Below the pieces are notes generated by a model that saw nothing but the letters and a program-made list of their open reading frames with translations, made no database searches and was not told where the DNA came from. A program made the translations under genes and the position numbers. From contig JAYRJL010000002.1 of the NCBI GenBank assembly GCA_041906305.1, positions 682,001 to 746,000 of the forward strand: a stretch of DNA of 64,000 nucleotides. Reading direction: 5' to 3'. This document shows, piece after piece, positions 38,329 to 46,998 of the stretch. The number at the start of each line of letters is the position of its first letter. The first letter of the stretch is position 1. This DNA is from SHVZ01 sp041906305. GTDB lineage: Bacteria; Pseudomonadota; Alphaproteobacteria; SHVZ01.

Positions 38329-39474
38329 TCAGTTCATGACCTTCTTCTCGTACGACACCAGGATGTCGTCGAAATACTCCTTGATCGGGAACGACTTGCC
38401 CTTGGTGGCGAGATCGTTCGGCGTCACGTCGACGAACAGCTTGTTCCAGGTGGCGTCGTCGAGCTGGCTCTTGACGTGCTGTGCGTCGATGCCGGGATAC
38501 CAGTTGAACTTCTTGACGATGCCTTCCGCCTGAACCGCCGGGCTGGTGGCCAGTTCGACGAACTTCTTGGCGGCGTCCATGTTCGCGGCCTTGGCCGGGA
38601 TCACGTAGTACATCGGCTGACCCGGCATGCCCGGACCGATCAGCGAGAGCTTGGTCGTCGGCGGCAGCTTCCCGTCGGCGATCCACGAATAGAACATGTC
38701 GACCCACACCGGGCCCATGGCGATCTCGCCGCGGTTCAGCATGTCGAGCGTGCCGGCGTTGCCCGGCGTGATCGTCGCGGTCTTGTTGAATTCCTTGAGC
38801 TTGGCCAGCGCCGGATCCCACGAGGCGGAAACCTTGGCGTCATAGGGCCCATGGGTCAGCTGCTCGGCATTCGGGGCGTTCGCATAGACCCACCCGACGA
38901 CGAAGCTGACGCCCGACATGCCGCCCTTGATGCCGTTGTAGCCGAACTGCTTCGGGTTGGCCTTCGCCCAAGACTCGATATCGGCGTAGGTCTTCGGCGG
39001 GTTCTTCACCAGCATCGGGTTGTAGGCGATCGCCGTCTGGCTCTGGAACATCGGGATGACGTACCCCTCGACGTTCGCGCCGAGCGAGTTCTTCGCGGCG
39101 TCCGAGGTGGCGAGCTTCCCGGTCGCGACGTCCTTGGTATAGGGCGCAAGCAGGCCGGCCTTCACCATGTCACCCGCCATCTTCTGGTGGACGACGGCGA
39201 CGTCGATGTCCCAGGTGGCCTGGTTCTTCTCGGCCTCCAGCTTCTCGGCGATCTTCTGCGACCCGGCGTCGCCCGGGCCGGTGCCGACGGCGCGCACGCT
39301 TACGTTGGCGTTCGCCTTCTCGAACATCGGACCGAGATAGTCCTTGATGTAGTCGACCATGTTCTGGTCGCCGGCGGTGGCGACATTGAGCGTGACCTTC
39401 TGCGCGCTCGCGCCCGAGGGCACGAGAGCCAGTCCGAGGGCGACAGCCATCGCAAGCTTGAAGACGGGTTTCAT
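38329..39474 (-). CDS. ABC transporter solute-binding protein (PotD/FbpA type)
   Basis: 381 residues with a Sec signal peptide (KPVFKLAMAVALGLALVP, cleaved near ASAQ). The mature domain is an extracellular binding protein family 1 protein (VTLNVATAGDQNMVDYIKDY) with features of polyamine or ferric/organic-anion binders. Its ATG overlaps the ATPase stop by four bases (ATGA). It binds the substrate in the periplasm and passes it to the two permeases further along. The ligand is not determined. Confidence 0.87.
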   Translation of the reverse strand: MKPVFKLAMAVALGLALVPSGASAQKVTLNVATAGDQNMVDYIKDYLGPMFEKANANVSVRAVGTGPGDAGSQKIAEKLEAEKNQATWDIDVAVVHQKMAGDMVKAGLLAPYTKDVATGKLATSDAAKNSLGANVEGYVIPMFQSQTAIAYNPMLVKNPPKTYADIESWAKANPKQFGYNGIKGGMSGVSFVVGWVYANAPNAEQLTHGPYDAKVSASWDPALAKLKEFNKTATITPGNAGTLDMLNRGEIAMGPVWVDMFYSWIADGKLPPTTKLSLIGPGMPGQPMYYVIPAKAANMDAAKKFVELATSPAVQAEGIVKKFNWYPGIDAQHVKSQLDDATWNKLFVDVTPNDLATKGKSFPIKEYFDDILVSYEKKVMN

Positions 39475-40565
39475 CGGGTACCTCCTTCGTGAGCAGAACC
39501 TGCAAACAAATGTAGGGACGACAGGGGAAGGCCGATGCCGACCGCATCACCGACATTGAGCCGGCGCGGGTCATCGACCATGAAGTGCTGTCCGCCGACG
39601 GCGATGCCATAGCGCCAGTGGCCGCCGGGATATGATGCCTGGGCGATGCGGCCCTTGAGGACGAGCGTGCCCGCATCGCCGGCATCGGGCGCGCCGATGG
39701 TCGCCGCCTCGCCGCGGAAATGCGCGATCACCTGGACGCCAGGTGCGCCGGAGACGGCAGCGACCGGCACACGGATCTCGTTCGAGAGGTCGCCGGCGCC
39801 GAGCAGGATCGCCTCTCCGTCGGTGCGCGCGCTGAGACGGATGACGTTGCCCGCGCCCATGAACGAGGCGACGAAGGCCGAGGCCGGCCGGTTGTAGACC
39901 TCTTCCGGCGAGCCCACCTGCGCGATTTCGCCCGCATCCAAAATGACGATGCGGTCGGCCATCACCATCGCTTCCTCGCGGTCGTGGGTCACGTGGATCG
40001 CGGTGATGCCGAGCTTGTTCTGCAGTGCCTTGATCTCGTGGCGCACATCCTCGCGGATACGGGCGTCAAGATTGGACAGCGGCTCGTCGAGGAGAAGGAT
40101 GCGCGGATCGACCGCGAGCGCGCGGCCGAGCGCCACGCGCTGTCGCTGTCCGCCGGAGAGTTGCGTCACCATGCGGTCTCCGAGGCCGTCGAGCTTCAGC
40201 ATCGCCAGCATCTGGCCGACGCGCTCGGCGATCCGCGCCTTGTCCCAGCCGCGAAGCTTGAGGCCGTAGCCGATGTTGCCCGCGGCCGTCATGTGCGGCC
40301 ACAGCGCATAGGATTGGAAGACCATCGCCATGTCGCGCTTGTCCGGCGGCAGGCCGGAGATGTCCCGGCCGTCGACCAGAATGCGGCCGCCGGTGACGGG
40401 CACGAACCCCGAGATGGCGCGCAGCAGCGTGGTCTTGCCGCACCCCGACGATCCAAGCAGGGCCACGAATTCGCCCGGCCGGACGCCAAGCGAGACGGCC
40501 TTCAGCACCTTGACCGCCCCATAGGCGGCTTCCACGCGATCAATTTCCAATGACGCGCCGGCCAT
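39471..40565 (-). CDS. ABC transporter ATP-binding protein (PotA/FbpC type)
   Basis: 364 residues. Walker A GSSGCGKTTLL is near residue 38, the signature LSGGQRQRVALGRAL near 138, and Walker B LLLDEPLSNLDA follows. A C-terminal TOBE-like domain (from about residue 280) suggests regulation or substrate sensing as in PotA, FbpC and MalK relatives. It is the first gene of the ATPase-binding protein-permease-permease operon. Confidence 0.93.
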   Translation of the reverse strand: MAGASLEIDRVEAAYGAVKVLKAVSLGVRPGEFVALLGSSGCGKTTLLRAISGFVPVTGGRILVDGRDISGLPPDKRDMAMVFQSYALWPHMTAAGNIGYGLKLRGWDKARIAERVGQMLAMLKLDGLGDRMVTQLSGGQRQRVALGRALAVDPRILLLDEPLSNLDARIREDVRHEIKALQNKLGITAIHVTHDREEAMVMADRIVILDAGEIAQVGSPEEVYNRPASAFVASFMGAGNVIRLSARTDGEAILLGAGDLSNEIRVPVAAVSGAPGVQVIAHFRGEAATIGAPDAGDAGTLVLKGRIAQASYPGGHWRYGIAVGGQHFMVDDPRRLNVGDAVGIGLPLSSLHLFAGSAHEGGTR

Positions 40566-40717
40566 GCCGGGTTTCCTTCCCTGCCTCCCCGCTCTCTTAA
40601 GGCGGGTTAGGCGACGATTTCATGACATTACAGTTTTGTTAAAGTCTGACAGGCAGGATCACCTGCGGCAAGCCGGCCGATTGCCGGCCAATCCATTACG
40701 GAGATACCGTCTTTCCG

Positions 40718-41080
40718 ATGCGCAAGCTGGTCATCCGATACCGGTGGACCTCCTGGCTGGCGGCTTTCGGCCTCGCCTTCCAGGTTTTTGCGCTCGTCCT
40801 CACGACGCCTATGGAAGCCGTCCGAGGCCTCCCGCCGGCGGTCACGGCGACCGACCATTGCGAGCCGGCGAGTCACCACGGAGCCCCTTCCGGCACCGGC
40901 GATCTCTGCCAGATCTGCATCGGCATGCAGGTCGCCGGCCAGGCGGTCGCGCCAGTCAGCCCTGCCCTGCCGGCGCCGGTCTTCGCCTCGTGTGACGTCG
41001 CCGCAGCGAGTGCCATCGAGGCGCCGCCGTTCGAAGCCCGACGACCGCAAAATCCGAGAGCCCCTCCAGCTCCGATCTGA
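40718..41080 (+). CDS. DUF2946-like small membrane protein of the copper locus
   Basis: 120 residues. An N-terminal hydrophobic segment of about 20 residues (WLAAFGLAFQVFALVL) is followed by a His/Cys segment with DHCEPASHH and CQICIGMQVAG and ends with RRPQNPRAPPAP. This is the pattern of the DUF2946 family, whose genes sit near copper-handling genes, and the Cys-x-x-Cys and His residues could bind metal. It is the first of three + strand genes leading to ycnI and copCD. The N-terminal segment might be an uncleaved signal anchor. Confidence 0.65.
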   Translation: MRKLVIRYRWTSWLAAFGLAFQVFALVLTTPMEAVRGLPPAVTATDHCEPASHHGAPSGTGDLCQICIGMQVAGQAVAPVSPALPAPVFASCDVAAASAIEAPPFEARRPQNPRAPPAPI

Positions 41081-41144
41081 TCACGAAGCCACCGCCGGCC
41101 CGACGGCCGGCTTCTCCGCTTTGCTCAGATTCAGGAGTCTCCAT

Positions 41145-41657
41145 ATGCGCATTCTCAGCGCGTCGTTCGTCGTTCTCGCGGCGCTCAGCCTTCCGGCTGC
41201 CGCCCATGTCACGCTCGAAACCCAGCAGGCCGTTGCCGGCTCGACCTACAAGGCTGTTCTCCGCGTCGGCCACGGCTGCGAGGGCACGCCCATGCACACG
41301 ATCCGCGTCCGTGTGCCGGACGGCATGTCCGGCGTGAAGCCAATGCCGAAGCCGGGCTGGCAGCTCTCGACCGTCAAGGGCAAGCTCGACCAGCCGATCG
41401 ACGACGGCCATGGCGGCAAGATCACCGAGGGCGTCCGCGAGATCGCCTGGACCGGCGGCAAGCTTCTCGACGAGCACTACGACGAGTTCGTCTTCCGCGG
41501 CCAGCTTCCCAACAAGCCGGGCGAGACGATCTACATTCCGGTCGTCCAGGAGTGCGAGAAGGGTGTCCACCGCTGGATCGAGATCCCGGCGGCCGGCAAG
41601 TCGCCGAGCGACTACAAGGAACCGGCGCCCGGCTTGAGGCTGCTGCCGAAGCCGTGA
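41145..41657 (+). CDS. YcnI-family (DUF1775) copper-binding protein
   Basis: 170 residues with a Sec signal peptide (RILSASFVVLAALSLPAAA). Cleavage leaves an N-terminal His21 in AHVTLE, the residue that binds Cu(II) in YcnI as a single-histidine brace. Further family features are HGCEGTPMHTIRVRVPDG and FVFRGQLPNKPGETIYIPVVQECE. It probably works as a periplasmic copper chaperone. Its TGA overlaps the GTG start of copCD (GTGA). ATG at 41145 follows the AGGAG at 41133. Confidence 0.9.
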   Translation: MRILSASFVVLAALSLPAAAHVTLETQQAVAGSTYKAVLRVGHGCEGTPMHTIRVRVPDGMSGVKPMPKPGWQLSTVKGKLDQPIDDGHGGKITEGVREIAWTGGKLLDEHYDEFVFRGQLPNKPGETIYIPVVQECEKGVHRWIEIPAAGKSPSDYKEPAPGLRLLPKP

Positions 41658-43204
41658 GGCTTCTCACCGCAATCCTGATGCTGCTGACCGGCGCCGTCCT
41701 CTGGACGGTGCCGGTCGCGGCGCATGCGGTTCTGCAGACGACCGAGCCGGCGGACCGTCAGGTGCTGACGAGGGCACCGAGGGCCGTCGTGCTCACATTC
41801 AACGAGCCGGTGACGCCGATCGCGGTCCAGGTGATCGACGCCGGCGGACGCATCGTGACGCGCGACTCCCTGCCGATCGACACCGCGCTCGCGATCACTC
41901 TACCTCCCGATCTCGCGGATGGCACCTACATCGCCTCTTGGCGCGCTACGTCGCTCGACTCCCATCCGATCTCGGGATCCCTGATGTTCGCCATCGGCGC
42001 GGCGCCGGCGTCGTGGACCGAGCCTGCCACCGAGCCCGACCAGGGCTGGCGCATCGCCTTCTTCCTCGCGCGCGCCGCACTCTCGATCACGCTGATTCTG
42101 GCCGCAGGCGGTGCCCTCTCTCTGCTGTTCGTACGTCCGGCAGCATCGCTGCATCCGCCCCTCGCCCGCCTCGCCAAGGCGGCGATGGCACTGTCCGCGC
42201 TCGTCATCGGCATTCAAGGTGGCTTGCTCCGCGGCGGACCGGCTACCGACCTTCTGTGGTTCAGCACCTGGCAGCTCGGCGCCTCGACGACACGCGGCCT
42301 CAGCGCCACGGTCGCGGTCGTCGGACTCGCCTCGCTGCTCGCGGGATTTCGCCGCGACCAGCGCGTCTTGATGCTCGTCGGTGCCGTCATCGCGCTATCC
42401 AGCGTCGCCTTCACCGGCCATACGGGAACTGCGAGCCCGCGCTGGCTCTCGGCCCCGCTGTTGGCCCTGCACGCGATGCTGGCCGCCTTCTGGATCGGCT
42501 CAATGATCCCGCTGCTCGACGGGCTCGATCGGAAGAAGGAGACGAAGCATCTCGTCGCCCGCTTCTCGTCGCTCGCCGTTTTCGCCGTCCCAGTCCTGAT
42601 CTTCTGCGGCGCCGGCCTGGTCTTCCGCCACGTGACCAGCTGGGACGATCTGGCCGGCGCGCGCTACGGCACACTGCTGCTGGTCAAGCTGACAATGGTC
42701 GCGGTCCTGCTGGCAATGGCTGCGGGCAACAAATGGATCCTGGCACCGCGCCTGCCGCGTGCATCATCAGCCCTCATCCTGGCGATCCGCGCCGAGCTGG
42801 TTCTGGGACTCGCTATTCTCGGCGTCACGGCACTGCTCTCGCAGACTCCGCCACCGGCAAGCGATCATCTTCACACTCACGATTCGGATCACCTGCACGG
42901 CACAGCGGTGCGAGTGGAGGCAGGCGGCTACATCGCCGAGATCGAGATCACCCCGGCCGTACCCGGCCGCAACCTCATCATCGTCCGCCTCGACCTGCCG
43001 ACCGAGCCCAAGGAAGTCGCGATCGAACTTTCCAATCCCGCCGCCGGCATCGAGCCGATCCGTCGCCCGATGGAGAACGACAACGGCGCCTATGTGCTGG
43101 AAGGTCCGGAGCTCGCGGTGGCTGGAGATTGGACGATCCGCCTCGATGTGCTGGTCACCGATTTCGACAAGGCAACGTTCGAAGCGGAGATCCCGATCCG
43201 TTAG
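41654..43204 (+). CDS. CopC-CopD fusion copper-transport protein with extra C-terminal domain
   Basis: 516 residues from GTG at 41654. After a signal sequence ending in AAHA, a CopC domain starts with His24 (HAVLQTTEPADRQVLTRAP) and ends with SLDSHPISGSLMF. An eight-helix CopD membrane domain follows (about residues 130-400), with TGHTGTAS and HAMLAAFWIGS. A His-rich stretch DHLHTHDSDHLHG (near 403-415) leads into a final beta-rich domain of about 100 residues of the FixH/YtkA kind. It likely imports or handles copper at the inner membrane. It ends in a TTAG tetranucleotide shared with mfd. Confidence 0.85.
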   Translation: MRLLTAILMLLTGAVLWTVPVAAHAVLQTTEPADRQVLTRAPRAVVLTFNEPVTPIAVQVIDAGGRIVTRDSLPIDTALAITLPPDLADGTYIASWRATSLDSHPISGSLMFAIGAAPASWTEPATEPDQGWRIAFFLARAALSITLILAAGGALSLLFVRPAASLHPPLARLAKAAMALSALVIGIQGGLLRGGPATDLLWFSTWQLGASTTRGLSATVAVVGLASLLAGFRRDQRVLMLVGAVIALSSVAFTGHTGTASPRWLSAPLLALHAMLAAFWIGSMIPLLDGLDRKKETKHLVARFSSLAVFAVPVLIFCGAGLVFRHVTSWDDLAGARYGTLLLVKLTMVAVLLAMAAGNKWILAPRLPRASSALILAIRAELVLGLAILGVTALLSQTPPPASDHLHTHDSDHLHGTAVRVEAGGYIAEIEITPAVPGRNLIIVRLDLPTEPKEVAIELSNPAAGIEPIRRPMENDNGAYVLEGPELAVAGDWTIRLDVLVTDFDKATFEAEIPIR

Positions 43205-46200
43205 GCGGCGAGCTTTGCCATGTCGCTCATCAGGCGACGCATGCCCTGGATGCGGTCCTTCTCGTTCTCCCAACCGCGCTGGAAGACGATCTTCTGGTCA
43301 GGGCGGACCTTGGCGGTGCCCTTCTGGCGGCCGATGAAGTCGACGAGCTTCTCCGGCTTCGCGAAGCTGTTGTGACGTAGCGTGATGACGGCCCCCTTCG
43401 GTCCCGCCTCGACCTTCTCGACGCCGGCGGTGCGGCAGAGACGCTTGATCTGGATGATCTCGAGCAGGTTGGAGACCTCGTCCGGCAGCTTGCCGAAACG
43501 GTCGACCAGCTCGGCGGCGAAGGCGTCGATCTCCTGCTGGTCGACCAATAGCGAGAGACGGCGATAGAGCGCGAGGCGCACCGAGAGATCGGCGACATAG
43601 GTGTCTGGAATGAGGACCGGCGTGCCGATCGAGATCTGCGGCGTCCACTGCTCCTGAACCTCGTCGCCGCCGCCGCGGGCATTGGCGACCGCTTCCTCGA
43701 GCAGCTGCTGGTAGAGCTCGATGCCGACTTCCTTGATGTGGCCAGACTGCTCCTCGCCGAGCAGGTTGCCGGCCCCTCGGATGTCGAGGTCGTGCGAGGC
43801 GAGCGCGAAGCCGGCGCCGAGCGTGTCCAGCGTCTGCATGACCTCGAGCCGGCGCTGGGCGGTCGGCGTCAGCTTCTTCCCCGGCGGCAGGGTCATATAG
43901 GCGTAGGCCCGGATCTTCGAGCGGCCGACGCGTCCGCGCAGCTGGTAGAGCTGCGACAGGCCGAACATGTCGGCACGATGGATGATCAGGGTGTTGGCCG
44001 AGGGAATATCGAGGCCTGACTCGACGATGTTGGTCGAGAGCAACAGGTCGAACTCGCGGTCGACGAAGGCGGTCATCACCGCCTCGAGCGCGGTCGGCGA
44101 CAGCTTTCCGTGCGCCTGGCCCACCTTGATCTCCGGCACCAGCTGTTTGAGCCGTTCGGCGACCTCGGGGAGGTCCTCCAGACGCGGGCAGACATAGAAG
44201 GTCTGGCCGCCGCGATAGTGCTCGCGAAGGATCGCCTCGCGCAGCACGACCGGATCGTAAGGCAGCACGAAGGTGCGGACGGCGAGCCGGTCGACGGGCG
44301 GCGTCGCGATCACGCTCATCTCGCGCACGCCCGAAAGCGCCATCTGCAACGTGCGGGGGATCGGCGTCGCGGTCAGCGTCAGCACGTGCACGTCGGCGCG
44401 GAGCTCCTTCAGGCGCTCCTTCTGGCCGACGCCGAAGTGCTGCTCCTCGTCGACGATGAGGAGGCCGAGATTGGCGAACTGGATGCCCTTCGCCAGCAGC
44501 GCATGGGTGCCGATCACCAGCTCGATCGTGCCGTCGGCGATCCGCTTCTTGGTCTCGGCCGCCTCCTTGGCGCCGACCAGGCGCGAGAGCTGACCGATCC
44601 GGACCGGAAGCCCGGCGAAACGCTGGGTGAAGTTCTGCACGTGCTGGCGGCAGAGCAACGTCGTCGGCACGACGACCGCCACCTGCATGCCGGTCATCAG
44701 TCCCAGGAACGCCGCGCGCAGCGCCACCTCGGTCTTGCCGAAGCCGACGTCGCCGCAGATGAGTCGATCCATCGGCTTGCCCGAGGCGAGATCGTCGACC
44801 GTGTCGCCGATGGCGCGGAGCTGGTCCTCGGTCTCGACATAGGGGAAGCGCGCGCAGAACTCCTCGTAGAGGCCCTCCGGCACGTTGACGACCTCACCCT
44901 TCCTCACTTCGCGCTCGGCCGCGACCTTGATCAGACGGTCGGCGATGTCTCGGATCTTCTGCTTGACCCGCGCTTTCCGCGCCTGCCAGCCGGCACCGCC
45001 GAGGCGGTCGAGCTGGGCATCCATGTCCTCGGAGCCGTAGCGCGACAGGACCTCGATGTTCTCGACCGGCACGAACAGCTTGTCGCCGCCGGCATAGAGC
45101 ACACGCAGGCAGTCGTGCGGTGCGCCCGAGACTTCAAGCGTCACCAAGCCGTCGTAGCGGCCGATGCCGTGCTCGATATGGACGACGAAATCGCCCTCGC
45201 TGAGAGTCGAGGCTTCCTTGAGGAAGTCCTCGCCTTTGCGCCTGCGGCGCGGCGGGCGGGACAGCCGCTCGCCGAGGATGTCCGCCTCGGCGATGAGCGC
45301 GATACCTTCATGCGTGAAGCCGCGCTCGAGGCCGAGCACGGCGACGCCGGTCTGCCCGGGCGCCAGCGCGTCGAGCGCCTTGCCGTCGGCGACCGGCACC
45401 AGGTTCTCGACGCCGTGCTCGTTCAGCATGCGCGACAGGCGGTCGGCCGAGCCTTCGGTGAAGGCCGCGATCGCGGCACGCGTGCCTTCGGATGCCAGCG
45501 TCGAGAGATGCTGGCGGACCGCATCGTAGAGATTGATCTCGGGTGCCGCACGGGCGGCGGCGAAATCGTGGCCGCCACGGCCGCCGGCGTCCCGGCCGGG
45601 ACCGACGAACGGCGTGAAGGCGGCGTAGGGCCGTTCCAGCAGACGCGCCTGCCACTCTTCCGGTGTCGGATAGAGCCGCTCGGGCGGCAGCGGCTTGTAC
45701 GGAAGCCCCTCATCGCTGCCGAGCTTCCCCATCGATTTCCGTGCGTCGAAGTATTCCTGGATCATCTCGAAGCGGGCGGCGAAGGCCGGCTCCGCTTCGG
45801 GATCGAGCGTGACGCGCGCGTCGGGCAGATAGTCGAGGACCAGCTCCAGCTTCTCGTGGAACAGCGGCAGCCAGTGCTCCATGCCGGCATGGTGACGCCC
45901 GGCGCTCACCGCCTCGTACAGCGGATCGGCGGTGTCGGCACCGAAGGCGCCGCGATAGCCGGAGCGGAAGCGCTGGATCGACGCCGGGTCCAGCATGGCC
46001 TCGGAGACCGGCTGGAACAGAACCTGGTCGTGCTTCGCCGTGGTCAGCTGCGTCATCGGATCGAACGAGCGGATGCCGTCGATCTCGTCGCCGAAGAAAT
46101 CGAGGCGGAGCGGCTCGATCGCCCCCGGCGGGAACACGTCGAGAATGCCGCCGCGGAGCGCGAACTCGCCGGCCTCGCGCACCGTGTCGGCGCGGCGGTA

Positions 46201-46653
46201 TCCCGTGTGGCGCAGGAACTCGACCAACTCGTTGACGTTGCTGCGCGTGCCTTTGGTGAGCCGCCGCACCGTCGCCCTGAACACGTCCCGCGTCGGCAGG
46301 CGCTGAAGCACCCCCGCGACGGTCGTCACCACCACGCGACCTGAAGACGGCGCCTCGGTGGTCGCAAGCCGGGTCAGCGCATCGATGCGGCGTGCGACGA
46401 TCTCGGGGTTCGGCGATACACGATCATAAGGGAGGCAGTCCCAGGCCGGCAGCGCGACGACTTCGACCTCGGGCGCGAAGAAGTTCAGCGCTTCGACGAC
46501 CCGGGCGAGCCGGGCGTCGTCTCGGGCGATATGGATCACCGGGCGCTCGGGCGCAGCGCGGGCGAGGCCCGCGATCAGCCGCGCGTCGACGCCTTCGGGC
46601 ACCCCGCCGACCTCGATCCGGCCGGCGACGCCGAGTTCACGGTTGAGATTCAT
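43201..46653 (-). CDS. mfd: Mfd: transcription-repair coupling factor
   Basis: 1150 residues, the normal size. ATG at 46653 overlaps the sdhE stop by one base (TGATG). Features are the UvrB-like N-terminal region, an RNA polymerase-interacting domain around residue 480, then helicase motifs GDVGFGKTEVALRAA, VVPTTLLCRQH, DEEQHFGVGQKERLK, TLTATPIPRTL, and the RecG-type C-terminal TRG region (LSTNIVESGLDIP, YQLRGRVGRS). Mfd removes stalled RNA polymerase and recruits UvrA. It faces the copper locus convergently. Confidence 0.97.
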   Translation of the reverse strand: MNLNRELGVAGRIEVGGVPEGVDARLIAGLARAAPERPVIHIARDDARLARVVEALNFFAPEVEVVALPAWDCLPYDRVSPNPEIVARRIDALTRLATTEAPSSGRVVVTTVAGVLQRLPTRDVFRATVRRLTKGTRSNVNELVEFLRHTGYRRADTVREAGEFALRGGILDVFPPGAIEPLRLDFFGDEIDGIRSFDPMTQLTTAKHDQVLFQPVSEAMLDPASIQRFRSGYRGAFGADTADPLYEAVSAGRHHAGMEHWLPLFHEKLELVLDYLPDARVTLDPEAEPAFAARFEMIQEYFDARKSMGKLGSDEGLPYKPLPPERLYPTPEEWQARLLERPYAAFTPFVGPGRDAGGRGGHDFAAARAAPEINLYDAVRQHLSTLASEGTRAAIAAFTEGSADRLSRMLNEHGVENLVPVADGKALDALAPGQTGVAVLGLERGFTHEGIALIAEADILGERLSRPPRRRRKGEDFLKEASTLSEGDFVVHIEHGIGRYDGLVTLEVSGAPHDCLRVLYAGGDKLFVPVENIEVLSRYGSEDMDAQLDRLGGAGWQARKARVKQKIRDIADRLIKVAAEREVRKGEVVNVPEGLYEEFCARFPYVETEDQLRAIGDTVDDLASGKPMDRLICGDVGFGKTEVALRAAFLGLMTGMQVAVVVPTTLLCRQHVQNFTQRFAGLPVRIGQLSRLVGAKEAAETKKRIADGTIELVIGTHALLAKGIQFANLGLLIVDEEQHFGVGQKERLKELRADVHVLTLTATPIPRTLQMALSGVREMSVIATPPVDRLAVRTFVLPYDPVVLREAILREHYRGGQTFYVCPRLEDLPEVAERLKQLVPEIKVGQAHGKLSPTALEAVMTAFVDREFDLLLSTNIVESGLDIPSANTLIIHRADMFGLSQLYQLRGRVGRSKIRAYAYMTLPPGKKLTPTAQRRLEVMQTLDTLGAGFALASHDLDIRGAGNLLGEEQSGHIKEVGIELYQQLLEEAVANARGGGDEVQEQWTPQISIGTPVLIPDTYVADLSVRLALYRRLSLLVDQQEIDAFAAELVDRFGKLPDEVSNLLEIIQIKRLCRTAGVEKVEAGPKGAVITLRHNSFAKPEKLVDFIGRQKGTAKVRPDQKIVFQRGWENEKDRIQGMRRLMSDMAKLAA

Positions 46654-46913
46654 CAGGCCCGGCTTGCCCGGGCGTAGTCCTGGATCATCTTCAGGACGTC
46701 GGTGTCGTGCTCGGCCGGGGGGGGCTCGCACTGGATGACCCAGGCGTAGATCTCCGGGTTCTCGGCCTCGACCAGGGCCTCGTAGCGGTCGAGCTGAACG
46801 CCATCGAGACCCGCCAAGCGGGCGCGCGCGAAACCGCCCAGCACCAGGTCGAGCTCCTTGGTGCCGGTATAGCTGCTGCGATAAATCAGGCGCTTCAGGC
46901 GATCTTGGGACAT
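46653..46913 (-). CDS. sdhE: SdhE: succinate dehydrogenase FAD assembly factor, atypical motif
   Basis: 86 residues, small and acidic at the C terminus as in the SdhE/Sdh5 family, which promotes covalent FAD attachment to SdhA. The helical core YEALVEAENPEIYAWVIQCE is typical. The conserved RGxxE motif reads TGTKE (in RSSYTGTKELDLVLGGFA), so the Arg is replaced by Thr. ATG at 46913 is chosen because RLKRLIYRSSY follows it, and it starts the mfd operon. It is divergent from recG by 85 bases. Confidence 0.82.
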   Translation of the reverse strand: MSQDRLKRLIYRSSYTGTKELDLVLGGFARARLAGLDGVQLDRYEALVEAENPEIYAWVIQCEPPPAEHDTDVLKMIQDYARASRA

Positions 46914-46998
46914 CGGGTCGCGGACGATCGGGAGAGCCCCGATATAAGCCCTCCGGAGCCGGATGTCAGCGGCCGGAATCGGATACATTGGCGGCCCC

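Noticed and set aside
40653..40666. GCAGG-ATCA-CCTGC inverted repeat before the copper locus
   Set aside because: Only five bases per arm in a GC-rich region; this is expected by chance and does not match a known copper-responsive operator.
44110..46344. A 744-codon frame antisense to mfd
   Set aside because: Antisense shadow; no family motif and amino-acid make-up typical of reversed GC-rich coding sequence.
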